This document shows, piece by piece, positions 47,589 through 57,053 of a stretch of DNA of 64,000 nt. The position numbers and the translations under genes were made by a program. How positions within the stretch are numbered: the first letter of the stretch is position 1; every line of letters starts with the position of its first letter. The notes below the pieces were generated by a model, which worked only from the letters and a program-made list of their open reading frames with translations, was not told the DNA's origin and searched no databases. This DNA comes from Deltaproteobacteria bacterium (GTDB taxonomy: Bacteria; Desulfobacterota; Desulfomonilia; UBA1062), in NCBI GenBank assembly GCA_011046135.1, contig DSBG01000136.1, forward strand, positions 1-64,000, written 5' to 3'.

Positions 47589-49249
47589 TTGGCCTTCGCA
47601 GCATAGAGGGCGCTGTCAGCCCTCCTGACGAGTTCCGCCTTGTCGCCCTGTCCATGAGTCAGCGTCCCTACACCGATACTCACCGTCACCTTCACCTTTG
47701 TGCCATCTCCAAAGGTAAAGGGCGTTGTTCTCACTGCCTCACAAATTCTCTCACCCACCTTGAGCGCATGATGAACCTGTGCGCTGGGAAGAATGATGGC
47801 GAATTCCTCTCCTCCGTATCGTGCGAGGATATCGATCGTCCGGACCGAATGTCTCAGAAGATTGGCAAGCTGCTTGAGAACCATGTCTCCAAACTGATGG
47901 CCGTAGGTATCATTGAATTTCTTGAAATCATCAATATCCAGGATCAACAGGGAAACCACCCCGTCCTTGAACCTGTGAACACGCTCAAGTTCTTCCGTGA
48001 GACGGTCCTGAAAGTGTCTGTGATTGTAGATGTCCGTGAGCCCGTCAGTGATGGAGAGCAGGCTCAGTTTTTCGTTGAGCATCTTCAGCTCTTCGCTCGC
48101 CTTGTTGAGTTCCCCGGCCCGTGCTTCCAGGGCATCTTTCACCTCTGCCATGTCCCACAGCGTTCTCTCCATTTCTGCATTCTTTTCGAGAAGTTCGATT
48201 TCCAGTGTCTTTTTTTCCGTAATATCGGCGAACATCATGAGCGCCCTCGTACGATGACCTTTTCGGGTAATGACCTGCGCATTGTATTCGATGGTGAGGA
48301 GATGACCCATCCGTGTTTTGAGGGTGCACTCGTTCCCCTTGATTTCTCTGCCTTCCAAAAAGAGCCGTGAGAAAGCAAGGCTAAGGGGTTCAATCTCGTG
48401 TGCTGCCACGAATTCCATGAAGGATCTTCCGGTGATGTCCATCTTCGAGTGTCCAGCTATGGTACAGACAGATTCGTTGCAGTCGAGAATGATTCCGCGC
48501 GGGCTGATATAGAGGATTCCTGACGGCGTCTTCTCGTAGAGCTCGGCAAACCTCTGCTGTTCTTCTCTCAGGGCCCTCTCGATACGTTTCTTCTCGCTGA
48601 TGTCCTCAAGCATCAACCAGAGGCATTCCGTATCCCTTCCGGTGATCCACCCCCCCGAGAGCCTGAACTCAATGCGAGTTCCCGTGCTCCTGGTGAAGAG
48701 GATATCACAGGAAGAGATCAAACCCCGGGACTGTCTTGTTGCGGCGTCACATGCCCTGATAAAGGACTCCCTGCTTTCTCGTGAAACGATATCAACGATC
48801 TGTCTGCCCTGCAGCTCTTCCTGAGCATACCCCAACAGTGAACAGAATGTCTTGTTGGTATAGGCAATGTGTCCCCTGAAGATGATGAGACAGCAACTCT
48901 GCGAATCGGAGATCATTCTGTGGAAAATTTCCGAATCTCCGTTCTCCAGGGCCGTGTCCGCCTGGCGATCTTCATCTGTGAGGGCGACCAAGCCAGTATC
49001 GTTCAGAAGGGTTTTCGTGTAGGCAAATTCAACTGCTGCATTCTCTTTCGTAGGCAGCGAGATCCTGGCCGGGTCCTGTTCGAAGAGATCGTCGAAAGAG
49101 ACCTTCTGGTTGATGACTTCTCGCATTTCACGCTCTTCGTATCCCATCCTGAAGCGCAGTGCATCACTGACATACGTAAGGCGTGAACCCTTGAAGAGGA
49201 GAATATACGGAGAGAGAATATCATGGAGGGTTTCTATATCAAGGTCCAT
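47552..49249 (-). CDS. PAS-PAS-GGDEF diguanylate cyclase
   Basis: Two PAS-like regions; ITDGLTDIYNHRHFQDRL; RTIDILARYGGEEFAIILP (I-site RxxD plus GGEEF). Confidence 0.94.
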   Translation of the reverse strand: MDLDIETLHDILSPYILLFKGSRLTYVSDALRFRMGYEEREMREVINQKVSFDDLFEQDPARISLPTKENAAVEFAYTKTLLNDTGLVALTDEDRQADTALENGDSEIFHRMISDSQSCCLIIFRGHIAYTNKTFCSLLGYAQEELQGRQIVDIVSRESRESFIRACDAATRQSRGLISSCDILFTRSTGTRIEFRLSGGWITGRDTECLWLMLEDISEKKRIERALREEQQRFAELYEKTPSGILYISPRGIILDCNESVCTIAGHSKMDITGRSFMEFVAAHEIEPLSLAFSRLFLEGREIKGNECTLKTRMGHLLTIEYNAQVITRKGHRTRALMMFADITEKKTLEIELLEKNAEMERTLWDMAEVKDALEARAGELNKASEELKMLNEKLSLLSITDGLTDIYNHRHFQDRLTEELERVHRFKDGVVSLLILDIDDFKKFNDTYGHQFGDMVLKQLANLLRHSVRTIDILARYGGEEFAIILPSAQVHHALKVGERICEAVRTTPFTFGDGTKVKVTVSIGVGTLTHGQGDKAELVRRADSALYAAKAKWKDRVEVWEED

Positions 49250-49911
49250 CTCTTATTCTTGTCCTCGACAATCTCGCCTGCCTGTTCCATGTCGAAGAGT
49301 ACTTTTTCAATCTCCTGAGTGACCATCTCCACATCCATCTCTTCTTCAAGGATACGGATGATGTCCTCTCTTGCCGCACCTCCCGTAAGCTGGAGGACCT
49401 TTTCCGTAAACACCGTGAGATCTTCGTGCTTGGACCAGGGAAAGAGAACCCATCGCCACTGATTCATGACCCTCGGGCAGAAGTCAGCCATGAATCGTGA
49501 GTCCGCCTTGCTCACGAGCACGGCTGTCCTGATCTGGCCAACCCTGGGCGTGAGGTAGGTCACCACCTCCTCCATGGTTCCCCCTTCATCGCTGATGTCA
49601 TCGACGACGAGCACGCTCTTGTTGGAGAGATCAACCTCCGGCAGGGGGAAAATGAGCGTTGTGGCATCTGTGAGCTGGGTATCGGTCTCCCAGTGCCCCA
49701 TCTGAAAGGTACAGATGTATTTCTTCTGAAGATAGTCCACGAGAATCCTTGCAGGAGCGAGCCCTCCGCGGGCAACTCCAATGACAACGTCCGGATTGAA
49801 ATTACTCGCCTTGAGATCGAGATATATCTTCCACAGAAGTTCCTCCACCTCCTCCCAGGAAAGCCTCAAGGCCCGCGGAAAATGTTTCCGAAATCTGCTC
49901 ACATCAGTCAT
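49234..49911 (-). CDS. Phosphoribosyltransferase family protein with C-terminal extension
   Basis: DVVIGVARGGLAPARILVDYL; KSVLVVDDISDEGGTMEEV PRPP loop. Confidence 0.9.
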   Translation of the reverse strand: MTDVSRFRKHFPRALRLSWEEVEELLWKIYLDLKASNFNPDVVIGVARGGLAPARILVDYLQKKYICTFQMGHWETDTQLTDATTLIFPLPEVDLSNKSVLVVDDISDEGGTMEEVVTYLTPRVGQIRTAVLVSKADSRFMADFCPRVMNQWRWVLFPWSKHEDLTVFTEKVLQLTGGAAREDIIRILEEEMDVEMVTQEIEKVLFDMEQAGEIVEDKNKRWTLI

Positions 49912-49982
49912 GGCATCACCTTGCTTTCACTGGCTACCCAGTCGACTCTTGGCCTGCCTTTGCCGGATACCTCTGCATCGTG

Positions 49983-50837
49983 TCACCTGGAGAGCAGCCG
50001 AAACAGTGGTCTGTCAAGCGACCCCCTCAGCGAAAATCTCACGGGACCGCCTGTACTCGTCCTTCTCGTGCCCAGAAGGTTCATCATGCTCTCCGGAAGC
50101 ATCACCTCTCCCGAGAAGTTTATCCTCGACCTGCTCAGATTCTGTGTGATCTGGAGAGCTCCCTTCATGGAGCCCGAAATCTCGCCTGTCATCTCCGCTT
50201 TCTCAAGGCTGAGAACCCCCCTGTCGAAGCGAGCCTGGACATCGAGCACCTCGAAGCCGATCTCCGAAAGGGGAACCGCTGGTATCGAGATCGGCAGACC
50301 CCCCTGTTTCCAGAGAAACGCGATGTCCCCCGTTGCCCTTTCGAAGGAGTTCGTCGTCGTCTGAATGTCTGCGCTGCCGGTGATGATACCCCTTGGCTGA
50401 TACTCAGGAGGCAGAAGCCCTGAGAGCTTCGCCAGATCGACATCTTCCACATTCAGGGTTGCCTTCATGGTCTGGCCAAAGCCGACGATCGGGGTCTTCA
50501 CCGTCCCTGTGCCGGATCCGGAGGGAAGGTTCGCCTTCAGATCCAGGGAGACAGACCCGGCAAGCAGGCCCATCATGGCCGGACGCACGATGATCCGGTC
50601 AAGGACAGGCACTGCATCGATACGGAGGCCATCCACAGCCAGGGAAAAGGGCAACCCGGGGTGTACATGTCCGATGCTCACGTCCCTGCCGAAGGCGCTG
50701 CTCAATGAATCTTCCAGGGTGTCCTTGAGGATATCGTAGGGAAAGCGAAGATACAGGAAGAGTGCGAGACAGACAACACCGTAGACCACCAGTGCGACGA
50801 TTCCGTAAAAGGACCTCTTCCGCTTCGTTTCAGCCAT
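49983..50837 (-). CDS. gspN: Type II secretion system protein GspN
   Basis: Single TM plus SLRGSLDRPLFRLL C-terminus; position downstream of gspM. Confidence 0.8.
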   Translation of the reverse strand: MAETKRKRSFYGIVALVVYGVVCLALFLYLRFPYDILKDTLEDSLSSAFGRDVSIGHVHPGLPFSLAVDGLRIDAVPVLDRIIVRPAMMGLLAGSVSLDLKANLPSGSGTGTVKTPIVGFGQTMKATLNVEDVDLAKLSGLLPPEYQPRGIITGSADIQTTTNSFERATGDIAFLWKQGGLPISIPAVPLSEIGFEVLDVQARFDRGVLSLEKAEMTGEISGSMKGALQITQNLSRSRINFSGEVMLPESMMNLLGTRRTSTGGPVRFSLRGSLDRPLFRLLSR

Positions 50838-51372
50838 GGTGAACCACCTGGAACGTCACGTCAAGGATACCCTCTCGTTCGAGGCGCTTGAGATTGAGGC
50901 GCTTGATCTGCAGTGCGTGTGGAACATTCTCGATTCCGTAGAGCAGACCCAGGAGGTCTTCCTGATAGAGGCCACGGATCTTCACCTCGACAGACTCCCG
51001 GCTGGCCTCTCCGGCTTCCCTGATGGGTTTCATGTACTCGATACGGTCACTGATCTCAAGGGAAACGGCAAGCTGTTCGAGAAAGCTGAACAGGTTGAAA
51101 TTCTTGTCCTGCACATTCGCAGCAGCAGCTTCAGACCTGGAGGACAATCGAATTTCCTCCGAGAGTTGATAGACGTTCCCGAGTTGGATCTCCTTTGATG
51201 CCACAGCCTTTGTGAGTGCTACGCGTGTATCGAGGAGCGGGTTGATGATGAAGACTACCAGGACGAAGATACCGATCGTGATAGCTCCTGCGAGGAGAAT
51301 CAGCCGTTCTCTCCTGGAAAGGGCAGAGAACAGCCCAATGCTTTGCCTGATTTTCTGTATCAGATTTTGCAT
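50830..51372 (-). CDS. gspM: Type II secretion system protein GspM
   Basis: LFSALSRRERLILLAGAITIGIFVLVVFIINPLLD; position between gspL and gspN. Confidence 0.85.
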   Translation of the reverse strand: MQNLIQKIRQSIGLFSALSRRERLILLAGAITIGIFVLVVFIINPLLDTRVALTKAVASKEIQLGNVYQLSEEIRLSSRSEAAAANVQDKNFNLFSFLEQLAVSLEISDRIEYMKPIREAGEASRESVEVKIRGLYQEDLLGLLYGIENVPHALQIKRLNLKRLEREGILDVTFQVVHHG

Positions 51373-52868
51373 ACCAGTCTCAGCTTGACCCTCTGGTCAT
51401 TCTTGTCAATATTTGCAGAGATGATCTTCACCTCTGTGATGTACTCAATTCCTGCCAGTGCGATTCTGATCCTGTCGACATTGTCATAGGTCTTCGTCGA
51501 TCCGCTGATAGTAAGGTTTTCTTCATCGATAGTGACGGTATCGAATACCACGTCGATGTCACGGGGAATCTTGACGCTCATATCCTTGAGCATCTCCAGG
51601 GTACTGTCTTTACCCCTTTTTTCGATACGTCCGGATTTACCGGACATGCGTGCCAGATACTGCTCCATCTGCCTGATAGGATCCACCAGCGGAGTTCCCG
51701 TGGGCATGACGGAACTGAACTCCGCCTGTATCCTCCTGGAGAGCTCATTACTGATCCTGGTTTTGAAGGAGACATCCAGACCGACCCCAAAGATCCAGAG
51801 GACCAGCAGGATGCAGGCAACCCTGATCCACTTCACAGCATATTCCCTGAACTTTTCGAGTTTCTTGGTGGACCTCAGCTCCTGCTGCCGGAGATTGATC
51901 CCCCCTCCGGGGTCGAGCCCCCGGATTGCCAGAGATACGGAGAGAAAATTGAGCAGGAGTTCCTCTTGAGACCCGTCATGTCGGAGCTCTCTGGAGGCCG
52001 GCATCCCGCAGTGAATCCCCCCTTCCTGTTCGAAGCGAGCAGGAAGATCTGTGATGAGTCGTGCATATCCTGTCGGGACCAGTTCAGGATCCTGCTCTTC
52101 CCGGCTGAACCGCTGCAGCGTAATGAGCACCTCACGGAGGTAGTGGTCCAGTTGTTTCCCTGCCTCAATGCCCCTGGCACGTACCTCCTGGGTAATTTCG
52201 GTCAGTGTGCACCCTTTTTCACGCACCACGGCCGAAAGGATCGTGGAGAGACCGTAGGGAAATGAACACGCATACCTGAGTCTTTTTCCACTGAACAGGG
52301 CAAGGGAAGAATCGTTGAAGTCCATGTGCAGGAAGAGATATCCTTTCCCCTCAGCGAGATCGAAGAGATTCCGTGCCCCGGAGCTCAAAGCCATAGACGG
52401 GGCCTCAATCTCCTCAGGGTCGATCCCTGCAGCCTGGAGCGTGGTGATATGTTCCCTCACCTCGTTGAACCCAGTGGAAATGGTTTCTATGAGATGCTGA
52501 CCCGACTCGTCCTTTTCCAGCATCACGAAATCCGTTATCACCCGTGATTCCATGATAGGCAGCAACGATTCGACTTCAGGGCCGATGGTATCTGCGATCT
52601 TTCTTCGGTCGGCAAACGGCCTGGATACGGTACGGTACATGATCTGGTTTTCTTCAAGGCATGAAATCCTTGTGTCCGCCGTCATTCCGAGTTCCTGTAC
52701 CAGCAGAGAGATATCGTGGGTCACGGTGTGTTTCGGTGTGTTGTTTTCACTGCACTCCCTGGGAATACGCACCATCTTCTCAATGGTATATTCTGATATT
52801 CCCGCCTTGATTACCGCTGCTTGCACATGAATATCATTCCAGCAGATTCCCAGGGAACTTTTGGCCAT
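51360..52868 (-). CDS. gspL: Type II secretion system protein GspL (PilM-like actin fold)
   Basis: MAKSSLGICWNDIHVQAAVIKAG; membrane segment VKWIRVACILLVLWIFGVGLDV; start refined to 52868. Confidence 0.85.
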   Translation of the reverse strand: MAKSSLGICWNDIHVQAAVIKAGISEYTIEKMVRIPRECSENNTPKHTVTHDISLLVQELGMTADTRISCLEENQIMYRTVSRPFADRRKIADTIGPEVESLLPIMESRVITDFVMLEKDESGQHLIETISTGFNEVREHITTLQAAGIDPEEIEAPSMALSSGARNLFDLAEGKGYLFLHMDFNDSSLALFSGKRLRYACSFPYGLSTILSAVVREKGCTLTEITQEVRARGIEAGKQLDHYLREVLITLQRFSREEQDPELVPTGYARLITDLPARFEQEGGIHCGMPASRELRHDGSQEELLLNFLSVSLAIRGLDPGGGINLRQQELRSTKKLEKFREYAVKWIRVACILLVLWIFGVGLDVSFKTRISNELSRRIQAEFSSVMPTGTPLVDPIRQMEQYLARMSGKSGRIEKRGKDSTLEMLKDMSVKIPRDIDVVFDTVTIDEENLTISGSTKTYDNVDRIRIALAGIEYITEVKIISANIDKNDQRVKLRLVCKI

Positions 52869-52887
52869 CTTCACTTTCCTCGTTTTT

Positions 52888-53853
52888 TCAATGGATCGTA
52901 TAATACACGATTCGTGCCTTGTTGTGAATGCGTTCAAGATACGCCCGCACATTCACCTGTGCACCGCTGGGCATGAACCCCTTCGCCTCGACGCAAAAAC
53001 GCCGGCTCTTGATGTCGAGACTTTGTTTGATCCAGTTCACCTCGGCAGTATCCTCCTCGAGATCTATCCCCTGTATGCAGAAAAAATCAAGCTCTCTGAA
53101 GGGTCTACAATCGAGAATGCTCTGGATTACCTCGTCTGTCATCAGGTCCGACATGCTCCTGAGCACGGTCTCTTTCGCTGTATTGATGTTCACCTTTCCC
53201 CCGGTGGATACCGTAACATATTCCTGGATGCCTTCATAGCTCTCTGTCCCGTAAAAGTATTCCGGTTTCATGCCTTTGACCAGGAGAATCTCTTCGGGAG
53301 CATCCATGGGTCTGTTCTTGCAGACATAGGGAACATCGAGGGATTCGTAATAGTCTGTTTCTGCGCCGAAGACCGTGTCATCATCAGGATCGATCCAGTC
53401 CACAACGGCATTTGCGAGATCATCGAGCTCCACCTCCGTGATGTCGATCTCGAGCAGGAAGAACAACCGCTTGAACTGGGCGATCCTGAACTCCTCCTCC
53501 TCAGGGTTTCCGAGGCTGTTCAGATCGAATTTTGCGGATTCATCGCTCAGTGTTCCGGAAAAAACAGGCCCCTCCAGGAACGACGACGCAACAGCGGCAT
53601 ATTCTGAAAAACCTCCCCATTCCTCATCCTCGGAATCATAGGTGGGATCATCCTGGTCCAGCATGACCAACGCGGCCTCGACACCGGCCCGGGCGAGATA
53701 CTGTGCCTGAATGGCATCCCGGAAATTATAGGCGAGTTCGATATCGAAGCTCTGCTCTGTGCTGAAATTCACGATCATGACCGTGAACAGAGCGACGACA
53801 CCGAGAACGAGAACGAGAACGAGACCTTTTCTGTCCCGGACGAGGTGTATCAT
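52888..53853 (-). CDS. gspK: Type II secretion system minor pseudopilin GspK
   Basis: RKGLVLVLVLGVVALFTVMIV; ARAGVEAALVMLDQD; VSTGGKVNINTAKETVLRSM. Confidence 0.92.
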   Translation of the reverse strand: MIHLVRDRKGLVLVLVLGVVALFTVMIVNFSTEQSFDIELAYNFRDAIQAQYLARAGVEAALVMLDQDDPTYDSEDEEWGGFSEYAAVASSFLEGPVFSGTLSDESAKFDLNSLGNPEEEEFRIAQFKRLFFLLEIDITEVELDDLANAVVDWIDPDDDTVFGAETDYYESLDVPYVCKNRPMDAPEEILLVKGMKPEYFYGTESYEGIQEYVTVSTGGKVNINTAKETVLRSMSDLMTDEVIQSILDCRPFRELDFFCIQGIDLEEDTAEVNWIKQSLDIKSRRFCVEAKGFMPSGAQVNVRAYLERIHNKARIVYYTIH

Positions 53854-53856
53854 GCC

Positions 53857-54549
53857 TTACCCCTGGGCTCCCTTGATCTTGATCCCGGCGAGGGGCGGCG
53901 ATGCCACTGCGGTAAAGGTGAGACTCTCTTCACCCTTGGAAAACGTAAGACTCACCCTGACCTGCCGGGGGAGAGACCGTTCCGTTTCCAGATCCCATTC
54001 ATCCCGGCTCTGCGAATACTCATCGATGTACTCGATGTTCATCTTCACCAGGTCTTCTGCGAGTTCCAGCTCCGGGCCCGATGTACTTATCCCATAGTGC
54101 GGGAGGGGGTCTTCCCTCCTCATGAGCATATACAGCCCGGGCTTTTCATCCATCTCCTTGAGGTAGTAGGCGACCTCTGTCAGTCCTGCAAAGATACTGG
54201 AGAAACCGATATTCGTCGTCGTGGTCAGCACGAGGCTGTCCCTGTCCATCTCAAAGCCTGTGCCATGCACCCCGATGAATCGATACAGCGAGACCTCCAC
54301 CGTACTCAGTTCCTGTTCCGAGGAGGGAACATACGCACAGGTGATGTCTTTGATGATGCGGTCCATGGTGATGCGAACCATCTGGTAGGCCTCTCTCTGC
54401 TCTGAGATCGCCCTAATATTCCTGTGCGAGAGGAAGAAGGTCATGTTCACGGTTGTGATCACCATGGCCGCAATCGCAAGGGCCAGGAGCAACTCGAGGA
54501 GGGTGAATCCATCAGCGCCGCGAAAGAAACGACATGATCTCCGTTTCAT
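53857..54549 (-). CDS. gspJ: Type II secretion system minor pseudopilin GspJ
   Basis: GADGFTLLELLLALAIAAMVITTV prepilin motif. Confidence 0.9.
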   Translation of the reverse strand: MKRRSCRFFRGADGFTLLELLLALAIAAMVITTVNMTFFLSHRNIRAISEQREAYQMVRITMDRIIKDITCAYVPSSEQELSTVEVSLYRFIGVHGTGFEMDRDSLVLTTTTNIGFSSIFAGLTEVAYYLKEMDEKPGLYMLMRREDPLPHYGISTSGPELELAEDLVKMNIEYIDEYSQSRDEWDLETERSLPRQVRVSLTFSKGEESLTFTAVASPPLAGIKIKGAQG

Positions 54550-54871
54550 ACGTGCCCTCCCCGGATCCCCAGCGCACCGTGAGGGTATACTTGAAGTATC
54601 CGCTCATCGGGGTCTGTTCGATTTCTTCGGTATAGGTATATCCTTCGAATTCTTCACCGAAATCCCCCTGCCTGCTGCCGGAGGAGAACGCTTCAATTCC
54701 CGCGGTGACATCAGCGATGCGTTTCTGGGCAAGCAAGGTCGAAGTTGTAATGAATCGAGATCTCAGGGCCATATCAATACCCTGCGACTCGGCACTGACA
54801 AGGGTGAGCAGAGCGATACCGAGAATAGCGACGGCAACGAGCACCTCGAGGAGGGTGAATCCCTTAGCCAT
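54512..54871 (-). CDS. gspI: Type II secretion system minor pseudopilin GspI
   Basis: MAKGFTLLEVLVAVAILGIALLTLV prepilin motif. Confidence 0.9.
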   Translation of the reverse strand: MAKGFTLLEVLVAVAILGIALLTLVSAESQGIDMALRSRFITTSTLLAQKRIADVTAGIEAFSSGSRQGDFGEEFEGYTYTEEIEQTPMSGYFKYTLTVRWGSGEGTYETEIMSFLSRR

Positions 54872-55367
54872 AGGTGACTCCGACCAGGCGATCATAGACA
54901 CGCACCGCCCCGGAGAAGGGCTTTATCATGAGGGTATAGATCTTGCCGAAGCTCCCTTCCAGATAGATGACACCCTGCTCCACGATTCCCTCGGGAGTCA
55001 CTTTCAGGTCCATCGACCCCTGTTCTTTCTCATTCTGATAGGGACTCTTTATTCCTGTGATGCTCACTCCCTTGGGAAGCTCTCGCTGAATGATCATCTC
55101 AGGCACGATCCCGGAGGTCTCGGGTAAGGGATATACCCCCACCCATGACTGATCGATGTCAAAGTGCAGGTAGTGGGTTTTGTGCTGCGTCAGTGCCGTG
55201 GACCTGGCAAACTGGATCACCGCCATGATATCCCTGCTCGCCTTGTCCAGGTTCGATGACGAAAAGCCCGTGAAAAGACGGGGCCCCACATACCCAAGCG
55301 AAATACCGATAATCACGAGAACTATTACCAGCTCAAGGAGGGTAAACCCGTTACTGAATCGCCTCAC
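54864..55367 (-). CDS. gspH: Type II secretion system minor pseudopilin GspH
   Basis: GTG start, VRRFSNGFTLLELVIVLVIIGISLGYVGPRL; overlaps 3' end of gspG. Confidence 0.88.
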   Translation of the reverse strand: MRRFSNGFTLLELVIVLVIIGISLGYVGPRLFTGFSSSNLDKASRDIMAVIQFARSTALTQHKTHYLHFDIDQSWVGVYPLPETSGIVPEMIIQRELPKGVSITGIKSPYQNEKEQGSMDLKVTPEGIVEQGVIYLEGSFGKIYTLMIKPFSGAVRVYDRLVGVTYG

Positions 55368-55800
55368 TGTCCCAGTTCCCGATGTCGGCATCCATCCCCT
55401 CTCCGCCGGGTTGGCCGTCAGCTCCATAGGAGAAGAGATCAAATCCGTTGGGGTTGTACACTCCCGGATAGAGATAGACATAGTCGTTGTTCCACGGGTC
55501 TTTGGGGAGCGTGCTCTTCTCAAGATAGCCCCCTTCTCTCCAGTTCCTCGGAATATTCCCGACAGAGGGTTTTTCTACGAGAGCTTTCAATCCCTGGTCA
55601 GTGGAAGGATACTCACCGTTATCCAGCATATACATCTTGAGTGCATTCTCGAGGGCCTGGATCTGGATTTTTGCTTGAGTTCTGCGCGCCTCCTCCGGCC
55701 TGCTCATGATCCGAGTCCCGACAAAGGTTGCCAGGATGCTCAGGATGACGATCACCACCAGGAGCTCTATCAAGGTAAATCCTCTTGCGTTCTTTCTCAT
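55351..55800 (-). CDS. gspG: Type II secretion system major pseudopilin GspG
   Basis: RGFTLIELLVVIVILSILATFVGTRIM; LDNGEYPSTDQGLKALVEKP; DLFSYGADGQPGGEGMDADIGNWD. Confidence 0.97.
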   Translation of the reverse strand: MRKNARGFTLIELLVVIVILSILATFVGTRIMSRPEEARRTQAKIQIQALENALKMYMLDNGEYPSTDQGLKALVEKPSVGNIPRNWREGGYLEKSTLPKDPWNNDYVYLYPGVYNPNGFDLFSYGADGQPGGEGMDADIGNWDSEAIQ

Positions 55801-55813
55801 TGTTCCTCCGTTT

Positions 55814-57037
55814 CTACCGAACGATCGTACTCATTTCCAGCATGGGCATGAGGATGGACAACACGACGAATCCCACGAGGACCCCCATGATCACGATCAT
55901 GAGGGGCTCAAGCAGAGAGGTGAGCCCAGCCACGGATGTCTCGACATCCTCCTCAAATGCATCAGCTGCCTTCATGAGCATCTCCTCGAGACTCCCGCTT
56001 TTCTCACCCACACTGATCATGTGGATGATGATGGGGGGGAAGACTCCTGACTTTTTTAAGGGTGCGGCGATACTCGAACCGTCCATGACCTCGGTGATGG
56101 CGTCTTCGATGGCATGCTCCATGACCCTGTTCTGAACAACCGTCTTGACAATGCGCAACGAATCGATGATCGGCACCCCGGAGGCGAGAAGGGTACCCAG
56201 GGTTCTGGCAAATCGAGCCACGGAAACCTTCCGGTAGATGACACCATAAATCGGCGCTCTCAACCTGAGCCGGTCAAAACCCATTGCCCCCCTGTCTGTC
56301 TTTTTCCACCGCATGACCATATACCCCGCACCACCGAACACGAGAAGGATCAGCCACCAGGTGGATGCAAGAAAGTCACTCGCCCCGATAAGGATCCTGG
56401 TGGGCAGGGGAAGGACCTGTTCCATGGTCTCAAACATGCTCACCACCTTGGGTACGACGGCGACGAGAAGGTAGAAGAGAACGAGAAAAGAGATGCCGAG
56501 CAGAAAGACCGGGTAGATCATGGCTGCAGAAATTTTTGATCTCAGGCGGTGCTGTCCCTCCAGAAACTCCGCCAGTCTCAGCAACACGACATCCAAAGCC
56601 CCGCTTACCTCCCCGGATCTCACCATATTGATGTAGAGATCAGGGAATATATTCGTGTGCTCTGAGAGTGCATCGGCAAACGAGAGACCTTCGTTGACGG
56701 AGTCCCTGACCCGGGCCACGGTTCTCTTCATTGCCTGGCCATCGGTCTGGTCGTACAAGGCGCTCAAGGCGTCCACCAGGGGAATGGAGGCACCGATGAG
56801 GGTCGAGAGCTGCCTCGTCATGACTGTGACATCCTCCAGCCGCACCCGGGTGAGAAAACGCCTCAGGGAAAGATCCTGAATCGATTGAACAGGAGCCGAG
56901 ATCTCCTCTGAGATAGAGCTGACATAGACCCCCTGAGAGCGGAGCTTGAGCTTGGCCTCTCTCAGAGATGATGCGTCGATCAATCCCTGCGAGGCCTTAC
57001 CCTTTTCCGTGTATCCGTTCCAGGTATATACCGCCAA
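55814..57037 (-). CDS. gspF: Type II secretion system inner-membrane protein GspF
   Basis: FTRQLSTLIGASIPLVDAL-type repeats; LDVVLLRLAEFLEGQHRLRSKISAAMIYPVFLL; SLLEPLMIVIMGVLVGFVVLSILMPMLEM. Confidence 0.96.
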   Translation of the reverse strand: MAVYTWNGYTEKGKASQGLIDASSLREAKLKLRSQGVYVSSISEEISAPVQSIQDLSLRRFLTRVRLEDVTVMTRQLSTLIGASIPLVDALSALYDQTDGQAMKRTVARVRDSVNEGLSFADALSEHTNIFPDLYINMVRSGEVSGALDVVLLRLAEFLEGQHRLRSKISAAMIYPVFLLGISFLVLFYLLVAVVPKVVSMFETMEQVLPLPTRILIGASDFLASTWWLILLVFGGAGYMVMRWKKTDRGAMGFDRLRLRAPIYGVIYRKVSVARFARTLGTLLASGVPIIDSLRIVKTVVQNRVMEHAIEDAITEVMDGSSIAAPLKKSGVFPPIIIHMISVGEKSGSLEEMLMKAADAFEEDVETSVAGLTSLLEPLMIVIMGVLVGFVVLSILMPMLEMSTIVR

Positions 57038-57053
57038 GAGACCACCTCATTCC

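Noticed and set aside
52861-53607. 248-aa + strand ORF opposite gspK
   Set aside because: gspK on the reverse strand has diagnostic motifs and perfect operon context.
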